This document shows positions 1-18,074 of a DNA stretch of 37,060 nt, piece after piece (positions within the stretch are counted from its first letter, which is position 1; every line of letters starts with the position of its first letter). Origin of the DNA: Phallusia fumigata (lineage: Eukaryota > Chordata > Ascidiacea > Phlebobranchia > Ascidiidae); NCBI GenBank assembly GCA_008931825.1, contig QXVZ01019486.1, forward strand, positions 1 to 37,060, in the 5' to 3' direction. The notes below the pieces were generated by a model, which saw only the letters and a list, made by a program, of their open reading frames with translations, ran no database searches and had not been told where the DNA came from. Made by a program: the position numbers and the translations under genes.

Positions 1-1679
1 AGTTTAGTTTTCCCTTGTTGACAGAAATCATAACGACACAATATAACAACAAAACAATTACAAAGCCGGAAAAAGCTGCGCCTATAACCTAGTTGGGTGT
101 CATGATCAATTGAACATTGTCCTGGTTTTATATAGAGGTTCTTTAATAATAACATCTCACATACACGCAGTGGGTTGTTTGTTTGGCACGTTAATATATA
201 ATTATTGTTGTGGAACATCAATGCAACCTCTTTCGGGGTGCTACAATCGGTGTGCCAAATGTATTTTCGAAACGTCATTGTTTATTGGCTGTTTCCTAAT
301 GTCACATTTACTGGCAAAAGACGTAATTTTAATATTTAAACAGACGTAAAATTTAAATACAGCTGTACATCGACTTTGCTTCTACATAAAAAAACGGTTA
401 ACGTACCTGCTTTCTGAATTTGGGGCATGGGTAATTTGAAACTAAATGTAAAACCAATTGGTCATAGATAGTATACCCATGCATATGGAAAGTGGATACG
501 CTTATAGTAAGTACATAATTTGTCCGCCACCTGGATTGTCTTGCAAATGTACTAGTGGTGTTTTGGTCGCAATTAAAGCACTGAATACTCTAACCTATTC
601 GCACCATCTATAATAGATTAATTTGGAAAAATTATTTGGTTTAGGATCCCCTTTCAAAATCCACAAAAAATTTTGGGTGCTGGTAAATGGGTTGATAATA
701 AAACGGAAGAAGAAGACTAACAAAATTTTTCTTCTCAGTCATTAGCTATAGTTTTTCTATCTTTTTTTATTGTATACAGTGCAAGCAACAGAATGTGTAA
801 AACAAATTAAAGCGTGCAAACCGAAAAAAAACAACCAGCTTTCACGTGTAAAATAAAAAAATTTATTTAAAAAATAACTGCTAATTCAAATTTGCGGACT
901 TTGTGGGATTCAGCTTAAATTCTAATGCGGATTTATAAAATATTACTACTTTCAATTCAAATACAAGTGCATTCTAATAATAGTATCTTGGGCTGTTTGT
1001 GTGATTTTTGAATCGCTTGTTTTACATGTACGCAAACGCAATATTGCCCAAAAAAATTTCTTTGTGTATTTTCATCATAAAAAGACTAAAAAACAATCGG
1101 AATAAATCTTAACAAAGTATTTCAGCTCAAAATGTCCTTTTTCGGGATTTGTTCTAATTTATTTCACAAATCCTTATATTAACCCAAAATATAATTGTAT
1201 GGTCAAAAACAGTCGCTTGTACAGGAACATGATAGGTCACCATTTTGAGAGGGTTGTTTGGAAATTATCCAAACAAACGTTGGGCAGGCTGAAAAGTTTT
1301 AGTCAAATGTTTTTTCATTGATATTTTTGGTGGGCTGCTTTAAGTTAGACAAATCCAACCGGTTTTACTAAGTTGCAGCCACATCGCAGTTTTTCTGCTG
1401 TAGAAAACACAAACGGTTGAGATTGTAACCACCATGAAGTTACAAGGCGGTTGTCTATGTCGATCTTTAAACGCAAAGCTGAAATTCAGTTTTCAATTTA
1501 TTCGGAGCTTGCTTGTGGACGATGTCTTTCAAACTTTTAAATGCAAATAGACCTTGTTTTTATTGCTGGTGTAAAACCAAAACCTCAGTTGCAGCTTAGC
1601 GGCAGAAAACCGCCAACACTACAAGCGCGTGATGTCGCTAGAGAGCAGGTTTTGGGTTTCAGAAAATGTTTGTTCAGGT

Positions 1680-2175
1680 TTATTGTTGACTCAAATGCTT
1701 GAAACGGCCAGACATGAACTTGGCTAGACAGACAAGAGAGAGAGAGGAGCGGCCTGTTTTATAGTGTACTCTCCAGTGAAGCGGTTAATACTTAGACCCA
1801 GTCAGACAGGCTGTTGTTCAGTTTTTGCTAATTCGTTGCTTTGAAACGCGGTTTTGTGGTTCGTATCGAAAACGGTCAGTAACGGAAGTTCTTGTTTTAC
1901 ATCCGTTAAAGTTTTTTTGTGAATTCANTTATTGTTGACTCAAATGCTTGAAACGGCCAGACATGAACTTGGCTAGACAGACAAGAGAGAGAGAGGAGCG
2001 GCCTGTTTTATAGTGTACTCTCCAGTGAAGCGGTTAATACTTAGACCCAGTCAGACAGGCTGTTGTTCAGTTTTTGCTAATTCGTTGCTTTGAAACGCGG
2101 TTTTGTGGTTCGTATCGAAAACGGTCAGTAACGGAAGTTCTTGTTTTACATCCGTTAAAGTTTTTTGTGAATTCA
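1680..2175. repeat. join duplication at n1928 (two ~248-bp copies)
   Basis: Bases 1680-1927 and 1929-2175 are the same sequence in direct orientation, separated only by one n. The right copy lacks one T in a T-run. Identity this high that stops exactly at an n points to two overlapping contig ends that were not merged. Each copy holds a GA-rich run and a TGTGGTT (Runx-type) site. Confidence 0.9.
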
Positions 2176-3497
2176 GTTACGAGGTTAGTCCTTGGTGGGG
2201 ATGAGTTCTAGCGTAATAGGCTGTTGTGTGGAATCATTTGCTGGTTACGCAACACTATACAGGAGCTGAATTTAACGGGACGCATATTTGCGTGTGGAAA
2301 ACAGCAGTCAAACGCGCGCCGCTGTTTGATTTAGTCTGTCCACTCGAAAATGGCCACCACGTGCAGATTACGTGTACACTGGAAACCGCAATATTTGATC
2401 GAAATCAAGCAACAGTTTCGAATGGAAGTTGCGCGGACCGATGTGACTAACTTTACATTACATTTTCAGTACAACGCCTGTTTAATTTATTGAGAAATAA
2501 ATAAATATCAGGAGTTTGGTACGTGACTTAGACATTGAAAAAATCAGCCCTATTCCAGTCAGCATCCTGCTGGTCTGACTTTAAAAAAATGTTGCTGGTT
2601 TTACTATTGCAGTAAATGTAAAGGGAAAAGTGATTTAATTCCTACATCATACATCGTAATAACAACTCTAAATTTGAAACGTGTTATCGAAAACGGCACG
2701 AGACGGGATGACAAAGGAGAAGCTACGAGTAATGAATCCAACAGGGATGTGATTAAAATTACCAGTTTATTAGCCGTATAAATAAGCCACAATACCGGAG
2801 ACTTTACTTTTTTTTCTCTTTATCTTACCTTGAAAGGTGGCCTTATAGCCCAAAAGGCGTTTTCAGTCGCCGAAAAATAAGTTGGTAACTGTTTTGTCGT
2901 AATGTTAATTGCGTGTTTTCTCGATATCTGGAAAAGATACAAACTGATTTATCTGTTTAACAAGTGAAGAAATGATAAAATAACTTGCAGCAAAAAGTCT
3001 AAAATTTGTAATTTTTACGGTGTAATATGTTGCAGTAGGCACATCTACATGTATGGATTCAACCTGGTTTTTTCTCCAGGTTTAATGGATTAAAAACGAC
3101 ATGCAAAAATTTGAATTTTTTTATGTTTAATTATCCTACGTTTTATGTCCATATGTTTAAATAAAAGAAGAAATTAAACCCTACTGCTTTTATTAAGCTT
3201 GCATAACACTTAAACCATGTTTTACTTGAATTGTTCGGATACCCTTATGTTATTCCAACATTTAAAGTGTATTTGTAAATAGGTAAGGAAACTGCCGTTG
3301 TACAGCGGTGTTCATTCTTCAGCAGGCGATTACTGGTATTAACATGACTCATAGTTCATTTAGGAACGACCCACGCATTTTCAAGTCTTAAGAATGTGGG
3401 ATCGCGGTCGAGGCAGCAGTCTGACCACTTTGGTTCGTGGTACTTCGTCAATCTTAACCAGCGTAGCCGTATAAGTTTTAGTGGTTACCAATTCACA

Positions 3498-6208
3498 CAT
3501 TATAATCAAGGTATTAGACCACTTTTTACGTGGACGATGCCTGGTACAGATTTTATGCGAAAAGCAAATGACTTCAAATAACATCTAGTTATTTCAATTT
3601 ACGGCATAAATGCTAAACAAGCAAAACATAATGAAGAAAAGTCATTATGCACTTATGATTACAACAGCAATTGTCGAAATGTTTGCAATAAAAAATATTT
3701 ACTACAAGCCGAACATAAATCAGCAGAAACGCAAAATAAAAAATAAAAAGCCTTGGAACTATATTATTTTTACTCCGTAGTCTTACTTTCCAAATAATTG
3801 TTAGAATATTTTTTAATCTTAGCTCTTGTTTTATTATTTGGTTTGCAAAACGCCATGTTTTTTTATGCATCATTGAAAATGTTTAGCTTGTATGCAGGAA
3901 CAAAATGGCCGACCGCATCATTTTGGGTTATTTTTGTGCAAAAACATTCTTTTTGATGTTCTAAAAAAGGGAGGTATAGTTACTTAACAGTCTCAATTTT
4001 TCTGGTAATTCAGTGCCAACCATAATCCTAAATTTCTGGGTTTTTATTCAACGTCGCAACAATTATCAAACCAGCACACAAATTCATGACTAGTTTTTTT
4101 AAGGGCTGTTGGCATCTTTTTGATACATAGACTGTTTTACAGTAAATAACGTGTTTTTGCTAATCCTTTGCTTTTATAATTGCCGGAAAGTTTTGTAAAT
4201 GTATCCTTTGCTTCGAGGGTTATATACAACAATTGGTACTAATTAGCCGACCAATGACATCCGGAGACGCAAGACGCAAGAAATTGCAAAATGTGAGGTG
4301 GCTATCTTTTTCTAAGGCCGTTATGCCAATTGGCACAGATAGATCGCCTTATGGGAACGTGTGGTAAAAAACCTCAGTGTTCGTTACACAATGTACGGCA
4401 CGGCACAAAAATGTTCGAACAGAACCGCAACGCGGCCACTTGTGGTCCATGTGGAGAGAACGCGGATTCGATTTCTATGTCCTTGACAGACCGCCTGGAT
4501 GTGGATGGCTTCCAAAGTAACATACGTCACAAAAATACCCATACCCTCATATTTACGTTTTAGTTTAACCTGTGGGTATTTTAAAGTTGTTATGACGTTG
4601 ATAGGTAATGACACTGACCTTAAGTGACCTTTTATTATTGTGAAAGGTCCACGCTCTGTTTTTGGTTTCCCAAATGGATCATTGTCAATAACCAGTCCGG
4701 TTGAAGCATGATTTTGGTGTTGCAAATTGCACTGACAAGGCAAAAATTTCGCGGTGTGTCAAATTAGTTTGCTGTATGTCACCAATTCCTGTTTCNCATT
4801 ATAATCAAGGTATTAGACCACTTTTTGCGTGGACGATGCCTGGTACAGATTTTATACGAAAAGCAAATGACTTCAAATAACATCTAGTTATTTCAATTTA
4901 CGACATAAATGCTAAACAAGCAAAACATAATGAAGAAAAAGTCATCATGCACTTATGATTACAACAGCAATTGTCGAAACGTTTGCAATAAAAAATATTC
5001 ACTACAAGCAGAACATAAATCAGCAGAAACGCAAAATAAAAAATGAAAAGCCTTGGAACTATATTATTTTTAATCCGTAGTCTTACTTTCCAAATATTTG
5101 TTAGAATATTTTTTAACCTTGGCTCTTGTTTTATTATTTGGTTTGCAAAACGCCATGTTTTTTATGCATCATTGAAAATGTTTAGCTTGTATGCAGGAAC
5201 AAAATGGCCGACCGCATCATTTTGGGTTATTTTTGTGCAAAAACATTCTTTTTGATGTTCTAAAAAAGGGAGGTATAGTTACTTAACAGTCTCAATTTTT
5301 CTGGTAATTCAGTGCCAACCATAATCCTAAATTTCTGGGTTTTTATTCAACGTCGCAACAATTATCAAACCAGCACACAAATTCATGACTAGTTTTTTTA
5401 AGGGCTGTTGGCATCTTTTTGATACATAGACTGTTTTACAGTAAATAACGTGTTTTTGCTAATCCTTTGCTTTTATAATTGCCGGAAAGTTTTGTAAATG
5501 TATCCTTTGCTTCGAGGGTTATATACAACAATTGGTACTAATTAGCCGACCAATGACATCCGGAGACGCAAGACGCAAGAAATTGCAAAATGTGAGGTGG
5601 CTATCTTTTTCTAAGGCCGTTATGCCANAGGGTTATATACAACAATTGGTACTAATTAGCCGACCAATGACATCCGGAGACGCAAGACGCAAGAAATTGC
5701 AAAATGTGAGGTGGCTATCTTTTTCTAAGGCCGTTATGCCAATTGGCACAGATAGATCGCCTTATGGGAACGTGTGGTAAAAAACCTCAGTGTTCGTTAC
5801 ACAATGTACGGCACGGCACAAAAATGTTCGAACAGAACCGCAACGCGGCCACTTGTGGTCCATGTGGAGAGAACGCGGATTCGATTTCTATGTCCTTGAC
5901 AGACCGCCTGGATGTGGATGGCTTCCAAAGTAACATACGTCACAAAAATACCCATACCCTCATATTTACGTTTTAGTTTAACCTGTGGGTATTTTAAAGT
6001 TGTTATGACGTTGATAGGTAATGACACTGACCTTAAGTGACCTTTTATTATTGTGAAAGGTCCACGCTCTGTTTTTGGTTTCCCAAATGGATCATTGTCA
6101 ATAACCAGTCCGGTTGAAGCATGATTTTGGTGTTGCAAATTGCACTGACAAGGCAAAAATTTCGCGGTGTGTCAAATTAGTTTGCTGTATGTCACCAATT
6201 CCTGTTTC
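3498..6208. repeat. join duplication at n4796 (~1.3-kb copies, second one broken by n5628)
   Basis: Bases 3498-4795 reappear from 4797 to 6208 with a few substitutions and indels. The second copy contains n5628, where 113 bases (5515-5627) are repeated again at 5629-5741. Three contig ends therefore overlap here, and the true locus probably holds this sequence once. The identical 77- and 119-codon frames at 4330-4743 and 5743-6156 are copies of the same non-coding DNA. Confidence 0.9.
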
Positions 6209-6377
6209 TGGTTGTTTGTGACGCGTCACCTTGTGTATTGATCCTCTAGTTTTTCAGACGAGTTTTAAAACCGCAGACTGATGTTTATCTCTCTTGGCGA
6301 GTCTGCGTAGCCGGAGGCCTTGCACATTTTCAAGCACGTTGAAAAATAATACCTCGAAGTCGTGAACCGCCGTGAAA

Positions 6378-6384
6378 TATAAAA
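6378..6384 (+). promoter_or_regulatory. TATA-box candidate upstream of Runx
   Basis: A TATAAAA heptamer lies about 0.9 kb before the first recognised Runx exon. A transcript starting about 30 bases downstream would have a leader of roughly 600 bases before the candidate ATG at 7001. The motif is seen; its use is inference. Confidence 0.3.
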
Positions 6385-7000
6385 TACCTGTGTGTATTGC
6401 GGCACTTAATCGGTTCGGGTGCAGTTCGCACGAAACACTTTTTTAAAACTTTGTTCTTGAAAAAGAACTCGAAGCACTTTATTTAAAGGCTAATTGTAAT
6501 GTAGTTTCTTCCCATATAGCGTTTAAGGGCCTTTGGCTTATTCGAGGAAACGTTTATTTGCTTGTTGTAACTTCAAACAAACGGCTAGACGAGGTCGAAA
6601 GTTTAAACGAAGGGTTAAAACTATAGCGAACAAGGTCACAATCGAATTTCGTTGCTGAGCAAAACTACAAATCATTTTTCTTCTTGTCAATTCCGTTTTG
6701 TCAGTTTGATTTGCTACCAGGGTCTGTACGGTCGAATTTACTGAAGACAGATGCGTTGCAAAGTGTACTTGTATGTGAGGTAACGCATATTTGCTTATTG
6801 GCTGCTGCCGAGTTATCGAGAAGCTACGTGACTCAAAGCAGACTGAAAGAGAATTGCCTGTTCATGAAGCTAAACGGCCAGACTGCTTGATGGTGGAAGG
6901 CTGAGCGAAGAGTGGCTGTAGTGTAAAGAAAGAGTAAGGCAAAGAGGAGGAGTCGGGAGGGAGTGGGAGGTGTAGAACACTCAAGAGAGGTGAAGGTAGA

Positions 7001-7016
7001 ATGTTCGGGCAAACTG
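7001..7016 (+). CDS. possible first coding exon of Runx (start ATG candidate)
   Basis: The large Runx exon at 7265 begins two bases into a codon and has no in-frame ATG until just before the Runt domain, so an upstream coding exon is needed. The ATG at 7001 opens MFGQT and leaves one spare base, G, before a GTACTG donor. Joined to the acceptor at 7264 it gives GAT (Asp) and continues in the Runx frame. Later GT donors in the same frame (GTGCTG, GTTCGT) would also fit. The donor is weak and no homology supports this peptide, so it is only a phase-compatible candidate. Confidence 0.25.
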
Positions 7017-7264
7017 GTACTGGTGCTGGTTCGTCTCTGCTGGAGTGTGAAATCGATACAACCCAGAGGCCACCGCATGCATTGAGAAAAAGAAGTAGAA
7101 AAGTTCACAATACAAGATTACAATATAGGATATGAAATTGGTTTTACCTTATCTAACACCTTTGGCACATAATACATCCCCTTTTCGCCTTGTTTTAGTA
7201 GCACGATGCACATGTTTAAGTATAGGGATTTACATGGAATAAGCCTGTTCATTCTGTGTTTCAG

Positions 7265-12834
<5,570 letters not shown>

Positions 12835-15800
12835 TGGCCGAGCCGCCATAATAATGGTGTACAATAGCGGCTTTGCGTTAACCCTGCAAAGCTGATGCAT
12901 TAATCCATTGCGATTCAACCGTGCTTTTGCAACTAAGTTGCAGGTGGCGTTTCTCGTTGCCGTTAATCGAAACCCCAACTGGTAACAGGTCCACCACGCT
13001 TGCGTACAATCACCGTTTAGTTAGGAAAATGCGCACAGCGTTTTGATCCAAATGCTGTATATAGATGCTTCTCTATATCTATCGTGTTTAATTTGTGTAT
13101 GAATTGCTCATGTGCGGACAGGCACGGGTTACTGACAATCGCATTGTCAACGGTACATCTTGCAAAGACGGAATACAAATCGAAACGAAAAACCAAAGTG
13201 TTACTTATAGCTCAGCGACTTATGTACGTCTTGACGTTATGCGCATGCGCAGTGGGAATCCACTAAAAGTCGTTTATATCTAATTGCCAGCACAGCAAAC
13301 GGCCCAAACGTGTTTATCGGTTCAGCACTGTGTTATCCATTTGTTTAATTATAGAGTTCCAACATAACAGTTCACACAATTTCTCTTCATTTTCATCGCC
13401 TTAGATCGTCGCTGCATCGCACGGCGGTCCCTAACAGTTCACAAAACTGCTGTCTCGCTGCATACTGTGACATAAAAACCTGTAAGGCCTTTTTGAGCAC
13501 ATGAAAAACACCTACATGTAATGTTGTTTGTCGAGCTTGCTATCAACTATCGAAGATATGTTGACAGGATGCAAATTGGCCCTAGGCTTGTAATAAATGT
13601 GTTCCGAAGTTTAACATCGAATCCTTTTTTCTGTGTGTGTTTCTGTGTTTCGCTATCGCTTCATGTTGCAGCTGCGTCAAACGCATTTATACATCCCAAG
13701 GAATTGGGTCGTGCTGTTTCCATTTTGCTTGTGTGAACATACGAATAAGGTTCTTGGTGTTTGCATGCAATCTGTGCTTTCAACCAAACAACTTTCACAG
13801 TGGAACTAGAATTTTGAATTTTTATCACAGTGCAACAAACAGGGATGTGCCGAGTAGTTTTAAACATTACACCTGAAAGTATTTGTAACGCTGTCATAGA
13901 GATTTTGATGTGCGTGTGATAAATATAAACGCGCCTTTCAATTTTCCTAATCGCATAGTAGCTTTTAACAATGCTCTTCAAGTGCATATGACGTCATCAC
14001 ATTGTCTGCACTGTTGATTTTGGTGGTTATAAAGTATTTTGACCACTGTAGCAAGTCAAACTTGATGACAGCCATGTACAACATTCTCCGAGCTGTCATA
14101 GTTACGCACAACAACTTGGTTTTTTACTCGGCACATCCTTTAATCTCACGAAAAGACTTTCTTACTGCAGTGTTTCGAACCCAAACTTACCGCAAATAAT
14201 GAGATAAAAACTTGAATTGTACATTTTGTTTTAGCCTTGTTTTTCGCGTTCTGTGCTTTGTACGCTCCCCGGCTGCACCTGTGCTTCTTGCTTATATGCA
14301 TTTAATCGCTTAGCGATGCGACTTCGCTACTGTGCTGTGCCTACCTGCCAAGAACAACATGTTAGGTATCAACAGCGATAATGACATTTCAGTAAAATAA
14401 AGCTTTTCTGCAGTTTTTCGCTGTTTTTATATTTAAATCAAGGGTTGTTACTTCGACGGGGTGGGAACTCTGAGTTAAGGTCAATTTGCCTTCATCATTG
14501 TTTTGTTATTTGGTATACACATAAAAATCCCTTAACTTGTGAAATAAATCCCAATGTAGAGGATTCACCACAGCTCTTTTTGGATTTAGTATTATCGCTT
14601 AATAAGTATTGGACTATAGTCTTATATGTTAAGATCGTATGGGTCAAGAAAAACGTCAGCAAACGTCACATTTGGAGAGATATTATTGTACAACAATGAC
14701 GCCATACAAAAAAAATGAACTCCACGCTTGAATTAGGCAAAAGTTTGACTTATACATAGATCAGATTAAGGTGTTGGTTGGCCGGAGGCTAAGGTTTATC
14801 TAAGGTCAGTTGTATTCACGTGATAAACACCTTTATATATTTTGGTGACGTTAGCATTGGGTGACTGATTTCCACAGCAGTGCTAAAAAACTAAAAAAAA
14901 CAATTCTTTACTTTGTAAGTAGGTTCAATGCACATCACTACAGCCAAAAAAACCTTTATTGTAACAACCACTCAAACCCACGACAGTAGTTCTTCTGGGA
15001 CAAGTTTTTATTAAATAAGCTACAGATCCAAGGCCCTATTAACGCACAGCCAGTACACATGCATCGCTGCATGCTCCATTTCGATCGTATATGTTGCAAC
15101 TCATGGTAGTGGTTTGCCAATTTGAACAAAGAATGATTTTTATCGGGCGCAAAGCTTTTCGTAGGCCAGGAGTAAAAGCTAATTAGTACGCCTGCTTGGG
15201 AAAATCTTTTGTTCATGAACTTGAATTTAATTTCCAACATCAGATTAAAAAAGTTTGACCAACGTGTAAGTAGTGTGTTATACTGCAAAGTTTTAAAAGC
15301 ATATTTGAATGAGACATTGTTCCACGCGTAGAGGAAATGATTGTGGTTATTACATAATATTATAGTTATTACATACACTTGTCGCTTTTTGCGTTCGAAT
15401 CAGCTTCCCTTATTAGCAAAAGCAAAAATACTTTCTGCCTCTTGAAAAAACCCAATCGACTTTCCACACCTGTCGAGTTAGGTAATAACACTAATCCTTG
15501 AGCAGGAAGACTAGAGTGGCCATTCGTTAAACAAGTGGTGCTCGTTTGTCATGTATTACCATATTGTCACAATCTACTCAAACAGGAGAGAAAGAAACGC
15601 GTTCTGACCTGGAACTCGGCAACATGTTCAAGTGGCAGTCGAATTGCTATGTAACTGATTTGCAAGCCTAATACTTTACAATTTACTTGCCCACTCGAAA
15701 AATTACTTAAAATCTATATTCTTTTGCTAGTGTTTTAGTGTTTAAGAATGACGACCAGGTTTCAACGAGCGTTGTAGCGTTGTTCAGAGCCAGGTGCCAA

Positions 15801-17694
15801 ACAGGTGTAGAAGCCCTGTAACTTTCGCGAGTTTCAATCAGCGCATGGAAATATGCGAAGCCACTTTATGTGACCTACAAGGGCCCTTAACACGTAGCAT
15901 TTGTGGGTTTGCTAGAGTCTCAAATTTGAACGAAAACAAATTTTCAAAAACAATTGGTTTGTATATGCTTTGGGTTGATCATTTTTTCGAAATAAAATTT
16001 CAAAAGACCTTTTCTGTTTTTTTTTTTTCAGTAGTGTGGAAAAATATAGTTAGGTCAGCAATGTGAAATTTTCAACCTTGACAGTTTGCAAACAGTAAGA
16101 TTATCTTAACATAAAATATACTTTTAATAAACTTTTGCATTAAAAGGTTTGTAAAACTCAATAAATAGGCAAAATCTACCTTGGTAAACTTTCAAAACGA
16201 AAGTGCAACACGTTCGTTTTGTTTGTATGCCACTTTTCACCGAAACGTAAAAAAATTAATCCCCAAGCAACTAAAAACTAGACCGTAAATGTTCAAACAA
16301 AACAAAATACAAAACCAGTTAAACGGATACCAACTATGTCCAAACACAANTCTTAACATAAAATATACTTTTAATAAACTTGTTTGTTTGTTTTACAATT
16401 TTTTTACATTAAAAGGTTTGTAAAACTCAATAAATAGGCAAAATCTACCTTAGTAAACTTTCAAAACGAAAGTGCAAGACGTTAGTTTTGTTTGTATGCC
16501 ACTTTTCACCGAAACGTAAAAAAAATTAATCCCCAAGCAACTAAAAACTAGACCGTAAATGTTCAAACAAAACAAAACACAAAACCAGTTAAACGGATAC
16601 CAACTATGTCCAAACACAACACTCAATAGCAAAGACATGATACATACCCCATATAGGCTAACCAAGGTGCCGAACACCTTCCCCCACTTAACCGTTGTTT
16701 GGACATAGATGGAAACAACAGCGAGGACAATTGTACATCACAAAGAGCATGTTGGTATGTGGTAGGTCGCCTCGAATCAAAGCAAGAACGGATTGGCGAT
16801 CCTGACTGGTGTGACGGGCCCCCAGTAGCTGTCGAGGCAGTTGTTGCTCCCACTTCAGGTCTATTGTTGGTCTGTATGCGGCGCGCCCCACTGTCTCTGT
16901 TTTTTCTGCTTGCGACAGATGAACAATACGGTTCCGTGCAATCGACGGAAAAATCTGGATTCCAACGGGCAGCACCACTACGTGCGTTTGATGGCATTAT
17001 ACCAAACATAAAAGCTTAAGGGGAACCTACTAACAGGGGGCGAGTGGCGGTTGGAAAGTGTTCGAATGAAACACACAGCCCACCTGTACTTCAGCGTGTT
17101 GTGTTTGCTGTAGAGATTAACATCGCGGAAACGCTGATTAAACGTAAAATTTCAAACCGGTTAACACAACTTTCATCGCGATGCAAAGAGGAAAGCGCGT
17201 CGGTAGGTTTTGTTCCGGATCTCAGATGACGCCGTTATTACAATACCTGGCGCGCTTCGTGTTTGCCGATGTATTTAGGCCTCTCAGAATTTCACCCCGA
17301 CGCCGTGACGGGTGTACCAAGCGAGTGACACTCTGTCTCGAAGCACGAAAATCAATCAAAAGTAGCGCGGCGCGCGCAAAATGTTTCCGAGACAAGATTT
17401 TTCGCCGCACTATACAAATTTTATCGCATGTTTGCTTTGCAACGACTACCGGGCGAGATATTAACTGGGGGTCATAGAAGATTTCCTTGTATTGTGTGGC
17501 GCGCAATGACAAGTCACCTTAATGGATAGGTAAGAGGATTCCCGGCACCCGGGACGCGATTATAAACTCACCCCTTCGAAAACCGGCTGACCCGTAGTTC
17601 CATATTTATAAAATAGTTCATGTTGTTGTCTTGTGCTCCGGAACTACTTGGGGGCAACTTTTGAACGCCACGGGACGTAATCACGTGGTTTGGA
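12835..17694. other. intergenic region between Runx and Prdm13
   Basis: No exon could be supported. An AATAAA at 14396-14401 could be a distal Runx poly(A) signal, which would give a 3' UTR of about 1.5 kb. A direct duplication meets at n16350. From about 16640 to 17760 the GC content rises and several frames stay open on both strands for about 300 bases (16699-17019 +, 16623-17009 -), without a recognisable motif. This block may be promoter-type CpG DNA before Prdm13. I looked specifically for a PR/SET domain or an extra zinc finger belonging to Prdm13 and found none. Confidence 0.5.
16104..16619. repeat. join duplication at n16350
   Basis: Bases 16104-16349 match 16351-16619 in direct orientation. 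The right copy carries an extra T-rich insertion of about 25 bases plus scattered substitutions. The repeat meets at a single n, as at the other joins, and looks like two alleles of one AT-rich intergenic segment. Confidence 0.85.
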
Positions 17695-17788
17695 ATGGGG
17701 GAAGAGAAAAAAGGACAGGGTTTAGAATCAGAACGCTTAAAAAGAGGGAAGCTAGGGTTGACAGTTGTCCTGGAATACACACAGTTAG
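17695..17788 (+). CDS. possible upstream coding exon of the Prdm13-like gene
   Basis: An ATG at 17695 opens a 31-codon frame (starting MGEEKKGQGLES) that runs into a good donor, TTAG|GTAAGAG, leaving one base. The acceptor at 18044 (TTTTACAG) is followed by GT-TGT-AAA and stays open through the ATG at 18075. The splice gives Gly-Cys-Lys and would extend the protein by about 41 residues. The piece has no PR domain or other known motif. It may instead be 5' UTR that happens to be open. Confidence 0.35.
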
Positions 17789-18074
17789 GTAAGAGACATA
17801 TGAAGCGAGTGTATATTTGTTTGTTCCAAGTGAATTTTTTTTAAATATTTTTTGATTTTTTCAATAAATTTGATTTAACTTGTAAGGAAAAAATAAAAAA
17901 GAATGGAGGCATTTTTTTGTTGATTTTAAGATACAATAGAAATTTCTTAAGCGTGAATTTGAAAAGAAATAATGAAAGTTTCCGCTATTTTCCTGGCTTG
18001 TTTATTATAAATAATAAAGAAATTATGTTTTTGTTAGTTTTACAGGTTGTAAAGTTGTTCAGATTAAAGATAAA

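Larger units (their letters stand above)
1..6260. other. non-coding 5' region, no gene found
   Basis: This AT-rich stretch gave no exon that I can support. All open frames are short, lack recognisable motifs, or are repeated with the surrounding DNA at contig joins. A denser block around 2176-2450 has higher GC and a CACGTG E-box near 2358. Its 74-codon open frame (2226-2450) resembles no family I know and starts with a non-ATG codon, so I do not call it a gene. The region lies upstream of Runx and could hold its distal regulatory DNA; that is inference. Confidence 0.6.

Noticed and set aside
4330..6156. Two identical pairs of open frames (77 and 119 codons) that look like duplicated genes.
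   Set aside because: They lie in the ~1.3-kb sequence duplicated across n4796, overlap each other on opposite strands, and have no motif. This is a join artefact in non-coding DNA.
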